From contig QJPP01000315.1 in the NCBI GenBank assembly GCA_003996215.1, forward strand, positions 107,528-171,527: a stretch of 64,000 bases of DNA, written 5' to 3'. The notes beneath the pieces are model-generated. The model was not told the DNA's origin, made no database searches, and was given only the letters and a program-made list of their open reading frames with translations. The stretch is from Jaltomata sinuosa. Its lineage: Eukaryota > Streptophyta > Magnoliopsida > Solanales > Solanaceae. A program made the translations under genes and the position numbers. This document shows, piece by piece, positions 53,626-63,246 of this stretch (its first letter is position 1; each line of letters opens with the position of its first letter).

Positions 53626-55501
53626 TTTTGTAGCTTTCCTATTTTCCTCTTTTTTCCCAATATCTCACGTCTTTCTTCTCCTTTTTTAACTTGTTTTTGT
53701 TTACTTAATTTTTAGTTTTAATTTTCTTTTATATTTATGTAATTTCGTATGACATTGAAAGAGAAAAGAGTCGTGTCTAATCACTTTTTTTAATTTTTCT
53801 TGAGAAATTTTGGTAATTTGGCTAAAAAATTCTTCAAGGTATTTATTTATTTTTCTTTAAAAGGTCAAAAATATATTTTTTATAATGGTAATATTAATCT
53901 TATATTTTTTTACTAATATTGTAAATTATCGCATTTAAATATTATGCGCTTATACTATGTGATTTCTAATAACTTTATACTAAAAGAAGTGAGCATCCAC
54001 AAGTCAAATATTCTGGATCAATCACTGTCTAAGAAGTAGAGAATGAGAGAGTGATTATATAACAGAGAAATCAGTTAACTCCAACTCAATAGTTTCATTA
54101 TAAACACAATTTTGACTTCCTTACAACTCACAGCGTAGTTCATATATCAATGAGCTTTTTTTCAAAATAATTACAGAAAATAGAGGTTCAATAATAGCTA
54201 TGAAAGAGAAGGAGATAAGGAAGTGAAATTTAAAAGGTGAGAAAAGACAATAATTTTTGGAGATAAAGAAGTGACGACGATGATTTAGATGTTTAGAACC
54301 TCCTCCCAGAAGAAAAAGGGAAGGGAAAAAAATGACGCGTGTATTGCTACCAACCCAATGTGGTTTAACAGTTAGCAAGGGATCATGATATGATTCGCAA
54401 TCCTTACTGTAAGACATATCAATCTTATTGACTAGCTATTCATCATAATTTGGTACCGTAAGTTTGAGTTGTTTTCCTTCAATATGATCTTTCCCAAACT
54501 AAATCTAATTATCCATGTTATCTCTAATTTCTATTTGGTTAAGGCATATCATCAAACATTACATCTCATCAGCAAATTATCGTTAATATTGATGACCAAA
54601 AAAGATTTTAGCCAACAATTTAAAATCATGCACCAAGATGTCTATTAACAAATATGTATGAGTAAATCAAATAAAAAATTTGACACCCAAATAAAAAGTA
54701 AAAAAGAATAGAAAAAACTAATGATACTCATCCAAAGAATATCACACCAACATACCCCAAATAAATTGTGATTAACAAAAGAAAAGAGCATTGAACAAAG
54801 AAGGTCTGTCAAAAAAATACACCAAAATATAAAACTCATACATTTAAAGAATAAATACCACAAGAAAAGGCAAAAGAAATTAGAAAAACTTGCTTGCGCA
54901 CCTTGCGAAATCACACAACCCGCGCCCACTAAGACCTTGTGCTTTGTCGGTATCACTTCAGAAGAATCGAGCAAGAGAATATAAGAGAGAGGGGGCAAAT
55001 AATTCATTTTTCAGTATTTAGCAACAATCTGTAATAAAATTTGACCAAAACACTCAAATTTTAACCCAAAAAATAAAAAAAATTATTACAGAAATAATTT
55101 ATATTCAACAAAAGAAGAAAATAACATGAAATTGTAAAACAAATAGAACTTTGAAATTGTGTAATCCTAGAAAAATTATCTTTTGAAAACAGAGAGCCGA
55201 GAGAAGATGGAACGGATTGATACTCAGAGTAGGGTTAAAATTGGAAGTAATTTGTAGCAAAACTAAAATAAGAACATACTTGTAATTCTGAAGACTTAGA
55301 AATAATCGATTAGTTTATCAAGAATCCATAGATGGTCTTCTTTTGTTGGAATAAGAAAGATGAAAGAACCTTTTCTTTAAAAAAGAAAAAGAAAAGTAAG
55401 AGAGATAAAAGAACAAATCTTCTAGAATTATGTTTATGTTTCTCTTTAGAGTGAATTGAGTGAACTTCTGGAGAATGCTAGAATGGTATAAGTGATTAAT
55501 A

Positions 55502-56040
55502 TGTTAGAGTGGGTAAAAGTTCCACATTGGTTGGGAAATGAACTGGCGGTTTGCTTACATGGACTTGGTCAATCCTCCCCACATGAGCTAGTTTTTGGGG
55601 TTCGAGTTAGGCTCAGGTATCATATCTTTAAATGATATCAGAGCCAGGTCCATATTAATTTTGACTCTCGATCCACACTCCAGTTGGACCTTGGGCGTGA
55701 AAAGGGTGTTAGAGTGGGTAAAAGTCCTACATTGATTGGAGAATGGACTGATGGTTTGGTTATATGGAATTGGGCAATCCTCCTCTCATGAGCTAGCATT
55801 TGGGGTTGAGTTAGGACCAGGTGCCATATATTTACATAGTATCATAGCCAGGTTCATCTCCATTTGGACTCCCAGTCTACGCTCCAGTTGGACCTTGGGC
55901 GTGAAGGAAGTATTAGAGTGGGTAAAAGTCTCACATTGATTGGAGAATGGACTGGCAGTTTGCTTATATGGAATTGAGCAATCCTCCCCTCATGAGATAG
56001 GCTTTGGGTTTGAGTTAGACTCATGTGTCATATCTTTACA
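55502..56040 (+). mobile_element. Tandem TRIM element: three LTRs, two internal domains
   Basis: LTRs at 55502-55632, 55707-55836 and 55911-56040 (130-131 bp each) start TGTTAGAGTGGGTAAAAG or, in the third, TATTAG. They end in ACA at 55836 and 56040 and AAA at 55632. Each of the first two is followed by a tRNA-Met-type primer site (TGATATCAGAGCC at 55633, TAGTATCATAGCC at 55837) and a 74-bp internal domain ending GGACCTTGGGCGTGA plus purines. TAATA flanks the whole array on both sides (55497-55501 and 56041-56045). TRIMs are miniature non-autonomous LTR retrotransposons known from Solanaceae and other plants. Confidence 0.88.
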
Positions 56041-56154
56041 TAATAATTAACCACATGGACAACAATCAGTGGGTAAGTCAAAAGAAATTAGATTAAATGT
56101 CAGATGTGAAATTACAATTTTACCTTTGGTTGTCCTCTCTTCACATTTCATTAT

Positions 56155-56347
56155 AATATAGATAGATATTTGTCGATTCGGTTCGATTATTTCTTTGATT
56201 TTTCTGAACAGAACCTAAACGAGATCACTTATTATTGATTTTGAAAAGTATAAAATCAAACCAAACCAAATAAAAAATAATTTATTTAATCCATTTGGTT
56301 TAATTTTTTAATTTGAGTCAATTTTACCCAAATCATGAACACCCCTA
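56155..56347 (-). mobile_element. Remnant of a second hAT-like MITE
   Basis: On the minus strand it starts TAGGGGTGTTCATGATT at 56347 and continues with GGTTTGGTTTGATTTT and AATCGAACCGAATCG words, the style of the ends of the 42756-49073 element. The opposite end has no matching terminal repeat, so it is truncated or too decayed. Confidence 0.45.
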
Positions 56348-56639
56348 CGTGTTAACCTTTTTATCTATATATTATATTAAAAGTGTAAAGGATCTTATAA
56401 TGTTATTTGAACTTTTTACCCTTCATTAAAAGATCCTCCAATAGAAAAAAATATCTTTTCACTTTTTTCCTTCAATTATTATACCATTATATTTATCATA
56501 TCGAATATTAACTATAATAACTATGAAAAAAATAAGTGGAGAAGATTTTATACTTATAACTGAATTCCTAAATATGCAAGTGACTTTTCCAAAAAAAAAA
56601 ATCGACTAAATACATATGAATATATGTATGGAAAACCCT
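56348..56639. other. AT-rich spacer
   Basis: No gene or known repeat seen. It separates the MITE remnant from the pararetrovirus copy. Confidence 0.5.
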
Positions 56640-57261
56640 ACACCGTCTCTTATTTTTTTGTTATTATATGTTGTCTTTTGCTTCTTCTGTCGTATATGTT
56701 CCTTTATAATAATTTTCTCTTAGTGGAATTAGTCTGATTATTTCTTTTACATTTTCCAGAATATATTCTAGACATTCTATATCTTGGGTTCTTTGATACC
56801 TTTCTATATTTTCTTTTATCAGGTTTACATTTTCCAGAATATATTCTAGACATTCTATATCTTGGGTTCTTTGCTACCTTTCTATATTTTCTTTTATCAG
56901 GTTTCCTAGCAAGATTATATCTTCATTAGTTTCGTGCCAGTATTGGAAGTATTCGTAATTTATCATTAGTCTGAATCTAGTCCTAATTCATTAGTATTAA
57001 ATTTTCCTAATTCTGAGTCTAGTTCATGCAATTCTATTTCGTACCATTCTTGATTCATTAGTTCTAAATCTTCATCGTCGAATATTTTTTCCCATATAGT
57101 TCTATGATTTCTATATTCTTGAGTACATATAAAATTAATATCTTATAATCATGAATCATTTCATCATGCAAATAGGTGGTCATGGTAATATCATCCATAT
57201 CCATGTTTATGCTTTGCTTTAATTTAATTAATTCCCTCATATCATAACATAACAATAACAT
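56640..57261 (-). pseudogene. Pararetrovirus coat-protein ORF, second partial copy (5' part)
   Basis: It begins at ATG 57261 (MLLLCYDMRELIKLK). The frame stops at 57064 and continues in other frames with acidic segments (ELHELDSELGKFNTNE near 57000-57050) and a duplicated 78-bp unit. Near 56690-56720 it reaches the word YYKGTY, shared with the main coat ORF at about 62810-62830. The stretch before that word is much shorter than in the main copy, so an internal deletion is likely. It is terminally redundant with the other end of the element. Confidence 0.65.
56749..56904. repeat. 78-bp tandem duplication in the partial coat ORF
   Basis: Two almost identical units at about 56749-56826 and 56827-56904. 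ATTTTCCAGAATATATTC starts at 56751 and again at 56829. A length of 78 keeps the frame (26 codons). Confidence 0.9.
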
Positions 57262-57938
57262 TATATTCGATTATCATAGACTAGATTATTTTAAACCATA
57301 TTCTCCTGTCACTGTTAACACCGTACTTTCAAAGGTAATTTCTTCCTAAACAGTGCCACTCTGTCTACTACCCTCATTGGTTCCTTGCCTTGGTTTTGAC
57401 CCTGGACATTGTTTTCGGAAGGGTTCCCTTTTTTCCCCATGTTAACAAACTAGAAAATACGATTCAAATAATTCTAGTAGATAATAACGAATATAAACTT
57501 ATTTAATCATGCTATGATATTTAGGAATTAGTAGATTTAGCTATGCATAATTGTAAATGGATATACCTTGCTAGTATCTTCTTGTTCCATATTGCTAGAA
57601 ATTTTTATCTTATTCTTGGGAGAATATTTTTGTTACAAAGGAGGTTTGCTTTCCGTGTAGAAAGGCTTACCTCTATCTGCCTTAATTGCTATCTATTTAT
57701 AAGAGGATGCTTACACGTCCTATTCCTCTTTTTCTTACTCCACTAACATAACTTTACACTTGTCTCTATACTATTCCTACTTTTTATTCCACTAAACTAT
57801 TCCTATCTTTACAACTCTACAAATGTCCAAACTACTTTATATTTACTTTACAGCTCTACAAAAGTCCAAAATACTTTACATATCTTTCAACTATTTTTGC
57901 TTTTATCTCTTTGGGATCTGCGTACTATCTTCTCTCTT
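57262..57938 (-). promoter_or_regulatory. Pararetrovirus intergenic region with probable promoter
   Basis: No ORF on the coding strand. A TATA-like TATAAATA lies on the minus strand at 57701-57694, about 240 bp after the end of the last ORF. Upstream of it, at about 57821-57880, two copies of a CTCTACAAA-GTCCAAA-TACTTTA unit occur, a layout like the repeated activator elements of pararetrovirus promoters. Downstream is a leader to the coat ORF start at 57261. A tRNA-Met primer site would be expected in the leader, but I could not find a convincing one. The promoter role is inference. Confidence 0.5.
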
Positions 57939-59140
57939 TTACTCCAGATGTACGTCTGGGATTCCATTGTCTTCACCTTGGCATCTAGAACATTGATGAT
58001 CTGGATACTTGTGGCTAATTGTTTTGCAATATCTGGTCATCATCTCTGCTGATATGAAGTCTTTTCTAATTGCTCTTGTTATAGGTTGTTTTTCTGGTTT
58101 TAATAGGCTTAGTGCCCATTGTCTTATTTCCTCCATGTCTGTTGTCCTTTCTTCTCGGCAATTGGAGTAGATTATAGTTTGTTCTCGTGCATAGTAGCTC
58201 CAAATTGGATTTTTGTTTAAATAATTTGATGTCAATTCATTTAGAATTGTAGCTAGTCCAATAACTCTTTTCCGTGCGTAGAATTCTGGTATTGCTACTT
58301 TAGGTATCTCCTCTTGTGCTTCTATCTTTTCGGGAATGATCATCTCCCTAGTCAGTCCTATCTTTATAACTTGTATAACTGGTTTAATCTCATCATATAA
58401 TATTTCTTCTGGCGCTGAGTAAGCTCTTATGTAGAACAATGTTCCTTTGGTTATTCTTTTATAATGCATAAAGGCTTTATGTAACTCCGGTAACGTAGCT
58501 ATTTCTTCTCCTGTTTGTGTATATATGGTATTTAACAGTCCGTAATTGTAGCAAGTTGCTACTAGATTTGCGTTTGTCTTTGGTAAGGCGATTAGTTTGT
58601 TATATCCTTGTAGATTCTGGGTAATATAGTCCTCATTTGGATTAGTAGTAGTTTTGGATCTCGGATTTTTATTTAGGAAGGTTTGTAGTTTATGGATGTT
58701 TTCTATGTATGCTCTGGTTATATGGTTTATGTCTTTTTGTCTTGATTCAGGCTGTCTTTATATGTGTTTACTTGTGGTGGTATAAATGGAGTGTTGTGGG
58801 ATTTTGGTACATATGGTGTCTCAAATATCTTATTCAGGTTTGTATTGACATATCTCTTTTCTTCCTTTGTAGATGAGGTGCTACCTGCAGCTGTATGAAG
58901 TAAATAATTGTTATGGGTTTTTTGGTATTTTCCAACGTTACCTTATATCTCTGGAAGTTTTATGTCTTCCGATTGACGTAGCTCCGCATTTTTATAGTCA
59001 TGCTGCTGACTAGTTTTGATCAGTTGTATCTCTTTGTTTATATTATCGACTTCTCTACAAAGAGTAGTCATAACTCTGAGTAGTTCTTCCATAGTAGTTT
59101 CCTCAGTTTGAGTAGCTTTGTCTTGATATGTAATCTGCAA
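57939..59140 (-). pseudogene. Last pararetrovirus ORF (transactivator/inclusion-body position)
   Basis: It begins near ATG 59140 (MQITYQDKATQTEETTMEEL), overlapping the end of the RNase H frame. The first frame ends at 58943. The sequence then runs on in other frames with stops to a second open part, 58469-57939 (176 codons), which ends CSRCQGEDNGIPDVHLE. The position after RNase H and before the intergenic region is that of the transactivator/viroplasmin-type ORF in solendoviruses and caulimoviruses. I do not see a decisive domain motif, so the assignment is by position. The short Cys cluster near its end could bind metal. Confidence 0.6.
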
Positions 59141-59473
59141 TAGTATTTTTCTTAGTACATATCACCTCGATTGTAAATGTAAAGTTTAATATATTTAATA
59201 CGAGTCTCCGTATTTCCTTGGTTGTAACTGAATCTTGTACTTTCCTTGTTAGCCACCATTTTACCTGCGTATTATCTGTTCTTATAATCAACTTGTTATA
59301 TACAATATATGGTTCAAAAGCTAATAAACATTTATATATTGAGTATAATTCTTTTCTATTTATTTCCCATTTTATTTCGGGATTTGTAAATGTGCCTGAA
59401 TAATATCGACAATGATGTTCTATTTTTTCTTTATCATACCTGTATTTTAGTACTCCTCCATAGCTTATTTCAC
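59103..59473 (-). pseudogene. Pararetrovirus RNase H domain
   Basis: It follows the RT frame after a stop at 59474-59476 and a frame change. Readable parts contain YGGVLKYR, NPEIKWEINRKELYS and, in the open stretch 59291-59103, IIRTDNTQVKWWLTRKV and NTIADYISRQS. These are the central and terminal RNase H blocks with their acidic residues. The domain digests the RNA template during replication. It should be the C-terminal part of the same polyprotein as RT. Confidence 0.75.
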
Positions 59474-60988
59474 TTAGGTGAATTTGTTATTTTCATCTGG
59501 GAAGCATAATTTTGGTAAATTTTTGCATAGTAATTTTATTTTTCTTATTTGCTCCTGGTCCTTACCGTCAAAATGATATTCTACATCTTTCTTTAATTTT
59601 CTATGTAATGGTTTTAGGCTTTCTGCTAATTTTGGTATATATTCTCTTACTTGATTTACTAATCCTAAAAACGACTGAAGTTTCTTTTTTGTATCTATAA
59701 GTTCATCAGAATTTATTATTTTTTGTACTATATGTGGCTGCATTTTTATACCATTTTTATCTATTTCTATTCCTAAGAATTCTATTTGATTTTTCATTAT
59801 TTCAGCTTTTTTCTTACTTAAGCTAATTCCTGAATACGTAACAATATGTATAAATTTTTCTAGTAATTTTATATGTTCATCTTGTGTTCTTGAATACAAG
59901 AGTATATCATCTATATATACTATGCAATTTTCTAATTGGTTGAAGTAATTATCAATGAAATGCTTGTATCTTCCTGGTGCATTTTTATATCCAAAAGGTA
60001 ATACGTTCCATTCATAAAATCCTTGGGGTACTGTGAATGCTGTTAGTTTTTTAGATTCTTCTTCTAGCTTAAGGTGGTAAAAGCCTGATTTGCAATTAAA
60101 TTTACTAAAATAATTATATCCTTGGACTTGTCTTATTTTTAATATCTTATTTGGTATTGGATAATTGTATGTTTTAGTTTTGGCATTTAAGTTTCTATAA
60201 TCAATAACCATCCTACTTTTTCCCCTTTTTTGTTCGCTATGCTTATTTACTATAAATGCTGGGCTGATATGTTTGCTATTACTTTCTTGTATATATTTAT
60301 TTTCTAATAATTCTTTTATGTGCATTTTGAATTCTTTTAAATCATCAAAATTATATTTTAGAGGTTTTTGAGTAATTATACTATTTTCATCAATTAATTC
60401 TATTCTTACTTTTGTTTTATGTTTTTCCCATCCTTTTAAGGAATTTTCACTATATAACGGTTCTAATTGGTCTTGGATGATTTTTAGTTTATCTATGGAA
60501 AATATGATTAGCTCTATTTTATGCTCATTTGTTTTAATATTTTCTAATTTCTGGGTAATTTTCTCACTTCCTTTTATCCATGGGGTAGGTTTTCTATTTT
60601 TATTATATACTCTTTTAGCTCCTACTTTGTGTTTACATGGAGTAGTAAACCACCAGTGTATTTTTGTTATTATATGTGGATATAGTTTTTCTAGAAACGG
60701 CATTCCTAAAAGTATATCTTTGTTTGTAAATTCATAACTATATATTTCTTCTATGGTTAATATCTTATCCCATATTTGTAATTTTATGTTTCTTGCTTTA
60801 TGATTTATCATGCTTCCTTCATTATTAAATCCTGTTACTACTATTGGTGTAGTTAATTTTTCCCATTTTTTATCTGGTAGACAATTATGTTTACACATAT
60901 TAGCTTCTGCTACTGTATCTATCATTGGGGTATAATATCTATTGTAGTAATTTTCTACTATTATTTTGGCAAGTATATATATTTTCAT
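59474..60988 (-). CDS. Pararetrovirus protease-reverse transcriptase frame (504 codons, open)
   Basis: The longest open frame of the integrated virus. An aspartic-protease-like segment lies near residues 20-105: the active-site region is PMIDTVAEANMC, with Val where retropepsins have Gly, and ILLGMPFLEKLYPH follows. A linker is next, then RT with SRMVIDYRNLNAKTKTY, KFNCKSGFYHLKL, LPFGYKNAPGRYKHFI and the catalytic YIDDILLYS (about 59900-59926, both Asp kept). SFLGLVNQVREYIPKLAESL closes the domain. The frame probably begins further upstream in the intact virus (see 60996-61640), so ATG 60988 is only the first start in this open stretch. Confidence 0.82.
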   Translation of the reverse strand: MKIYILAKIIVENYYNRYYTPMIDTVAEANMCKHNCLPDKKWEKLTTPIVVTGFNNEGSMINHKARNIKLQIWDKILTIEEIYSYEFTNKDILLGMPFLEKLYPHIITKIHWWFTTPCKHKVGAKRVYNKNRKPTPWIKGSEKITQKLENIKTNEHKIELIIFSIDKLKIIQDQLEPLYSENSLKGWEKHKTKVRIELIDENSIITQKPLKYNFDDLKEFKMHIKELLENKYIQESNSKHISPAFIVNKHSEQKRGKSRMVIDYRNLNAKTKTYNYPIPNKILKIRQVQGYNYFSKFNCKSGFYHLKLEEESKKLTAFTVPQGFYEWNVLPFGYKNAPGRYKHFIDNYFNQLENCIVYIDDILLYSRTQDEHIKLLEKFIHIVTYSGISLSKKKAEIMKNQIEFLGIEIDKNGIKMQPHIVQKIINSDELIDTKKKLQSFLGLVNQVREYIPKLAESLKPLHRKLKKDVEYHFDGKDQEQIRKIKLLCKNLPKLCFPDENNKFT

Positions 60989-60995
60989 TTTTATT

Positions 60996-62198
60996 TCATA
61001 TTGTTCGTTTTATTATGACTTTCTTATTTTTATATGTAACGGTTAACTGGGTGTTTTCTAAATTGTATGGTTTCATGCCTTCTGACCATTTTATTCCTAA
61101 TATAATATTTTTATCTCTGTGATATATTTTAAAATTTATTACCATTGGTATTCCGCCAATGATTAATTCTTTTTCTACTGTTTCTCTTAATTCTGTAAAT
61201 TCTTTTGGCAATTCTGAGTGTTCTGTAGAATTTATTTCTTCTTCTGTTACTAATTCTCTTGTTATATAACTTTCTTCCTGACCTGTGTTTATTGCTATGA
61301 TAAATTTTCTTTGTTCTAATATTCCAGTTATATAATAGTGATATGACTCTATTTCTTTTATTCCTACTGAATTTCTTGATGATTGGGGTGTTTCACTATA
61401 ACCTTTTCTTCTAGATGTGCTTATCCTATCGCTTACTATTTCTAGATCTTCTTCTATGTCAATTTCCTTATAGCTATAATCATTGTTATCTATTACTGTG
61501 ATAATTTATTCAAATGGATTTTCTATTTTTATCCTATTAATTTTGTTTTTTTCTGTTATCTTATGTTTTGTTGTTAAGACATATAAATTTTTACATCTTG
61601 CTGTAAATATTTTACTGCCTTGGGCTAGTGCTATTCCTGACATTTTTCAATATAGCACTAATGATTTATCTATATTCATGTCATTTATTGCTACTGAATA
61701 ATTGGCGCTTATTATGAATTTAAATTTTTGGTATATTAAATTTCCTTTTACTGCACTTTTTATGTTTTTTTCTATAGGTTCAATTATTCTATCATCTGCT
61801 AAATATATTTCTATAGGTGTATCTATACCTTCTCTAAAGCATGCTTTTATTAATATTTTTGTTCCTCCTAGATGTACATATTTTATTGGTTCTTTAGCCT
61901 GTATTGCTTGTATTTCTTTATTTATTATTCTCTTATTTATTATAGGTATTTTTGCTTTTCCTTTGGTATATTTACAGTCTATTATATGTTCTTTCTGGCT
62001 TACCACATAATATTTTTCTTTCTGTCGTTTAAATATATTTTTTAGCATTGGTATTTTGAATATTTTTTCTACACTTAACTCTAATTCTTTTCCTTTTATC
62101 TGTTCAAAAATATTTGCATCAAATATAACTTTCTGTTCTGAGGATTCTTCATTTATGTGTTCTTCTTTATCTATTATCTGTATGTCTTTTTCAGACAT
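60996..62198 (-). pseudogene. Pararetrovirus movement-protein ORF and following protease-like segment
   Basis: It starts at ATG 62198 (MSEKDIQIIDKEE), a few bases after the coat ORF stop. The 30K-type movement domain is recognised by KYVHLGGTKILIKACFREG and TPIEIYLADDR (about 61870-61780), and after a TGA at about 61645 by MSGIALAQGSKIF. A further stop lies near 61508. Past that the same region carries FIIAINTGQEESYI (about 61310-61270), a retropepsin-like active-site pattern with Asn in place of Asp, and NIILGIKWSEGMKPY (about 61110-61065). Movement proteins widen plasmodesmata for cell-to-cell passage. Stops make this copy non-functional. Confidence 0.72.
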
Positions 62199-63246
62199 TA
62201 TCGTCTAATTCTTCTTTTTCTAATTCTTCATTCAATTCATTTTCAGATAATTCATATATACTATCGTCACTGTCTAGTTCATAGTCTAGATATTCTAATT
62301 GCATATATTCTTCATTATTTATTATTATTTCTGCTATTTGCTTTTTCTTAGGATTTCTAGGTAGTTTACAATCTCTAGCTAAATGTCCTAATTTACCACA
62401 ATTATAGCATGTACATTCAGTTATTTTCTTTTTTGGTTTAAATGGTCTTTTATTGTTAAAATTTTTTACATAATACCTTCGTCTAGGCCTTTTGTATTTA
62501 TATTGGGATTTATATCTTTTAAATTTCCCTCGTTTTCTATTCTTTTTATAGTAATTATCTTTACATCCGAATTGGGGTGCTACTTTATCCTTACAACATG
62601 ATAGATTTTTTATTATGGATTTTTCCATTTTTAGTTCTTCCCTATATTTCTCACATATATCTGAATACCACTTTTGTAAAAATCTTATCCTTGCTCCTAG
62701 AGTATCTTGTAAACCTGCTTCATTCCAATCTTTTATTATTTTTGAACTAAATGGTTCTGGTAATTTTGTAAAATATAGTCTTCTTACCTCTTTTGCTTCT
62801 TCTGTCATATATGTTCCTTTATAATAATATTCTCTAAATACACATGTATATTCATCTATGTAACACATATTACATATTGCTAATTTTAACATTAAATTTC
62901 TGTTTAATTGTTTATCTTTATTTTGTTCTTCTGTTTCCGTGGTTGTGCTTCTAAATTCATTTCGTATTGCCATTTCATATTTATTTAGAATATCCATAGC
63001 TGTGGTTGCTGTTTTACCGTCTATAGTTTTACTACTTCTTAATGTATTTATACTTTCTTCTGATAAGTTGTGTAACCATAATTTTACTGTTCCTAAGAAA
63101 GTTCATTCTATATATCCTGGTACTTCTGTCAAACTTATTTTATTGTCTATTAACTGTTTTGCTATATATCCTATCCATAATTGAATTGCTTTATTCATGT
63201 CTGTTACACAATCTAAATCTAAGAAATTACTATTATGATTGGTTGG
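62191..63246 (-). pseudogene. Pararetrovirus coat-protein ORF (5' cut by LTR insertion)
   Basis: The frame is open from 62997 to 62191 and continues in phase upstream to 63246 with one TGA at 63105-63103. It carries a helical N-terminal part, a very basic tract (KRGKFKRYKSQYKYKRPRRR, about 62545-62485), the zinc knuckle CYNCGKLGHLARDC (about 62412-62370) and an acidic C-terminus (SIYELSENELNEELEKEELD). This is the usual layout of a caulimovirid coat protein. The N-terminus is lost where the family D LTR was inserted at 63247. The stop TAG/TAA region at 62191-62193 precedes the movement-protein ATG by four bases. Confidence 0.8.

Larger units (their letters stand above)
52496..55501. other. 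AT-rich non-coding stretch
   Basis: About 3 kb with no gene I can support. Minus-strand frames 54121-54417 and 54645-55007 are Phe/Leu/Ser-rich translations of AT-rich DNA without domains. It holds a 30-bp tandem repeat (52578-52637) and a possible SINE-like piece (about 53530-53625). Another tRNA-like patch, GTGGTTTAACAGTTAGCAAG near 54360-54380, is too weak to call. Confidence 0.6.
56640..63246 (-). mobile_element. Endogenous pararetrovirus (Caulimoviridae, solendovirus-like), degraded
   Basis: An old integrated copy on the minus strand. In its own direction the order is coat-protein-like ORF with CCHC knuckle, movement protein, protease-RT-RNase H, a last ORF at the transactivator position, an intergenic region with a TATA-like box, and again the start of the coat ORF. 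Sequence near 56690-56720 repeats that near 62797-62825, so the copy covers slightly more than one circular genome. Order and motifs suggest the solendovirus group, whose endogenous relatives are known in Solanaceae. Stops, shifts and a deletion break several ORFs. The family placement is medium-sure. Confidence 0.85.

Noticed and set aside
54355..54415. tRNA-like patch GTGGTTTAACAGTTAGCAAG with a B-box-like GATTCGCAATCC.
   Set aside because: Arms do not pair into a cloverleaf by eye, and no SINE tail or target duplication is seen.
54645..55007. 120-codon minus-strand frame with many Phe/Leu residues, looking like membrane segments.
   Set aside because: The composition follows from A/T-rich DNA; there is no domain and no neighbouring gene structure.
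55480..56045. First read as a plain 205-bp satellite repeat.
   Set aside because: The units contain LTR ends, primer sites and an outer 5-bp duplication, so a tandem TRIM explains them better.
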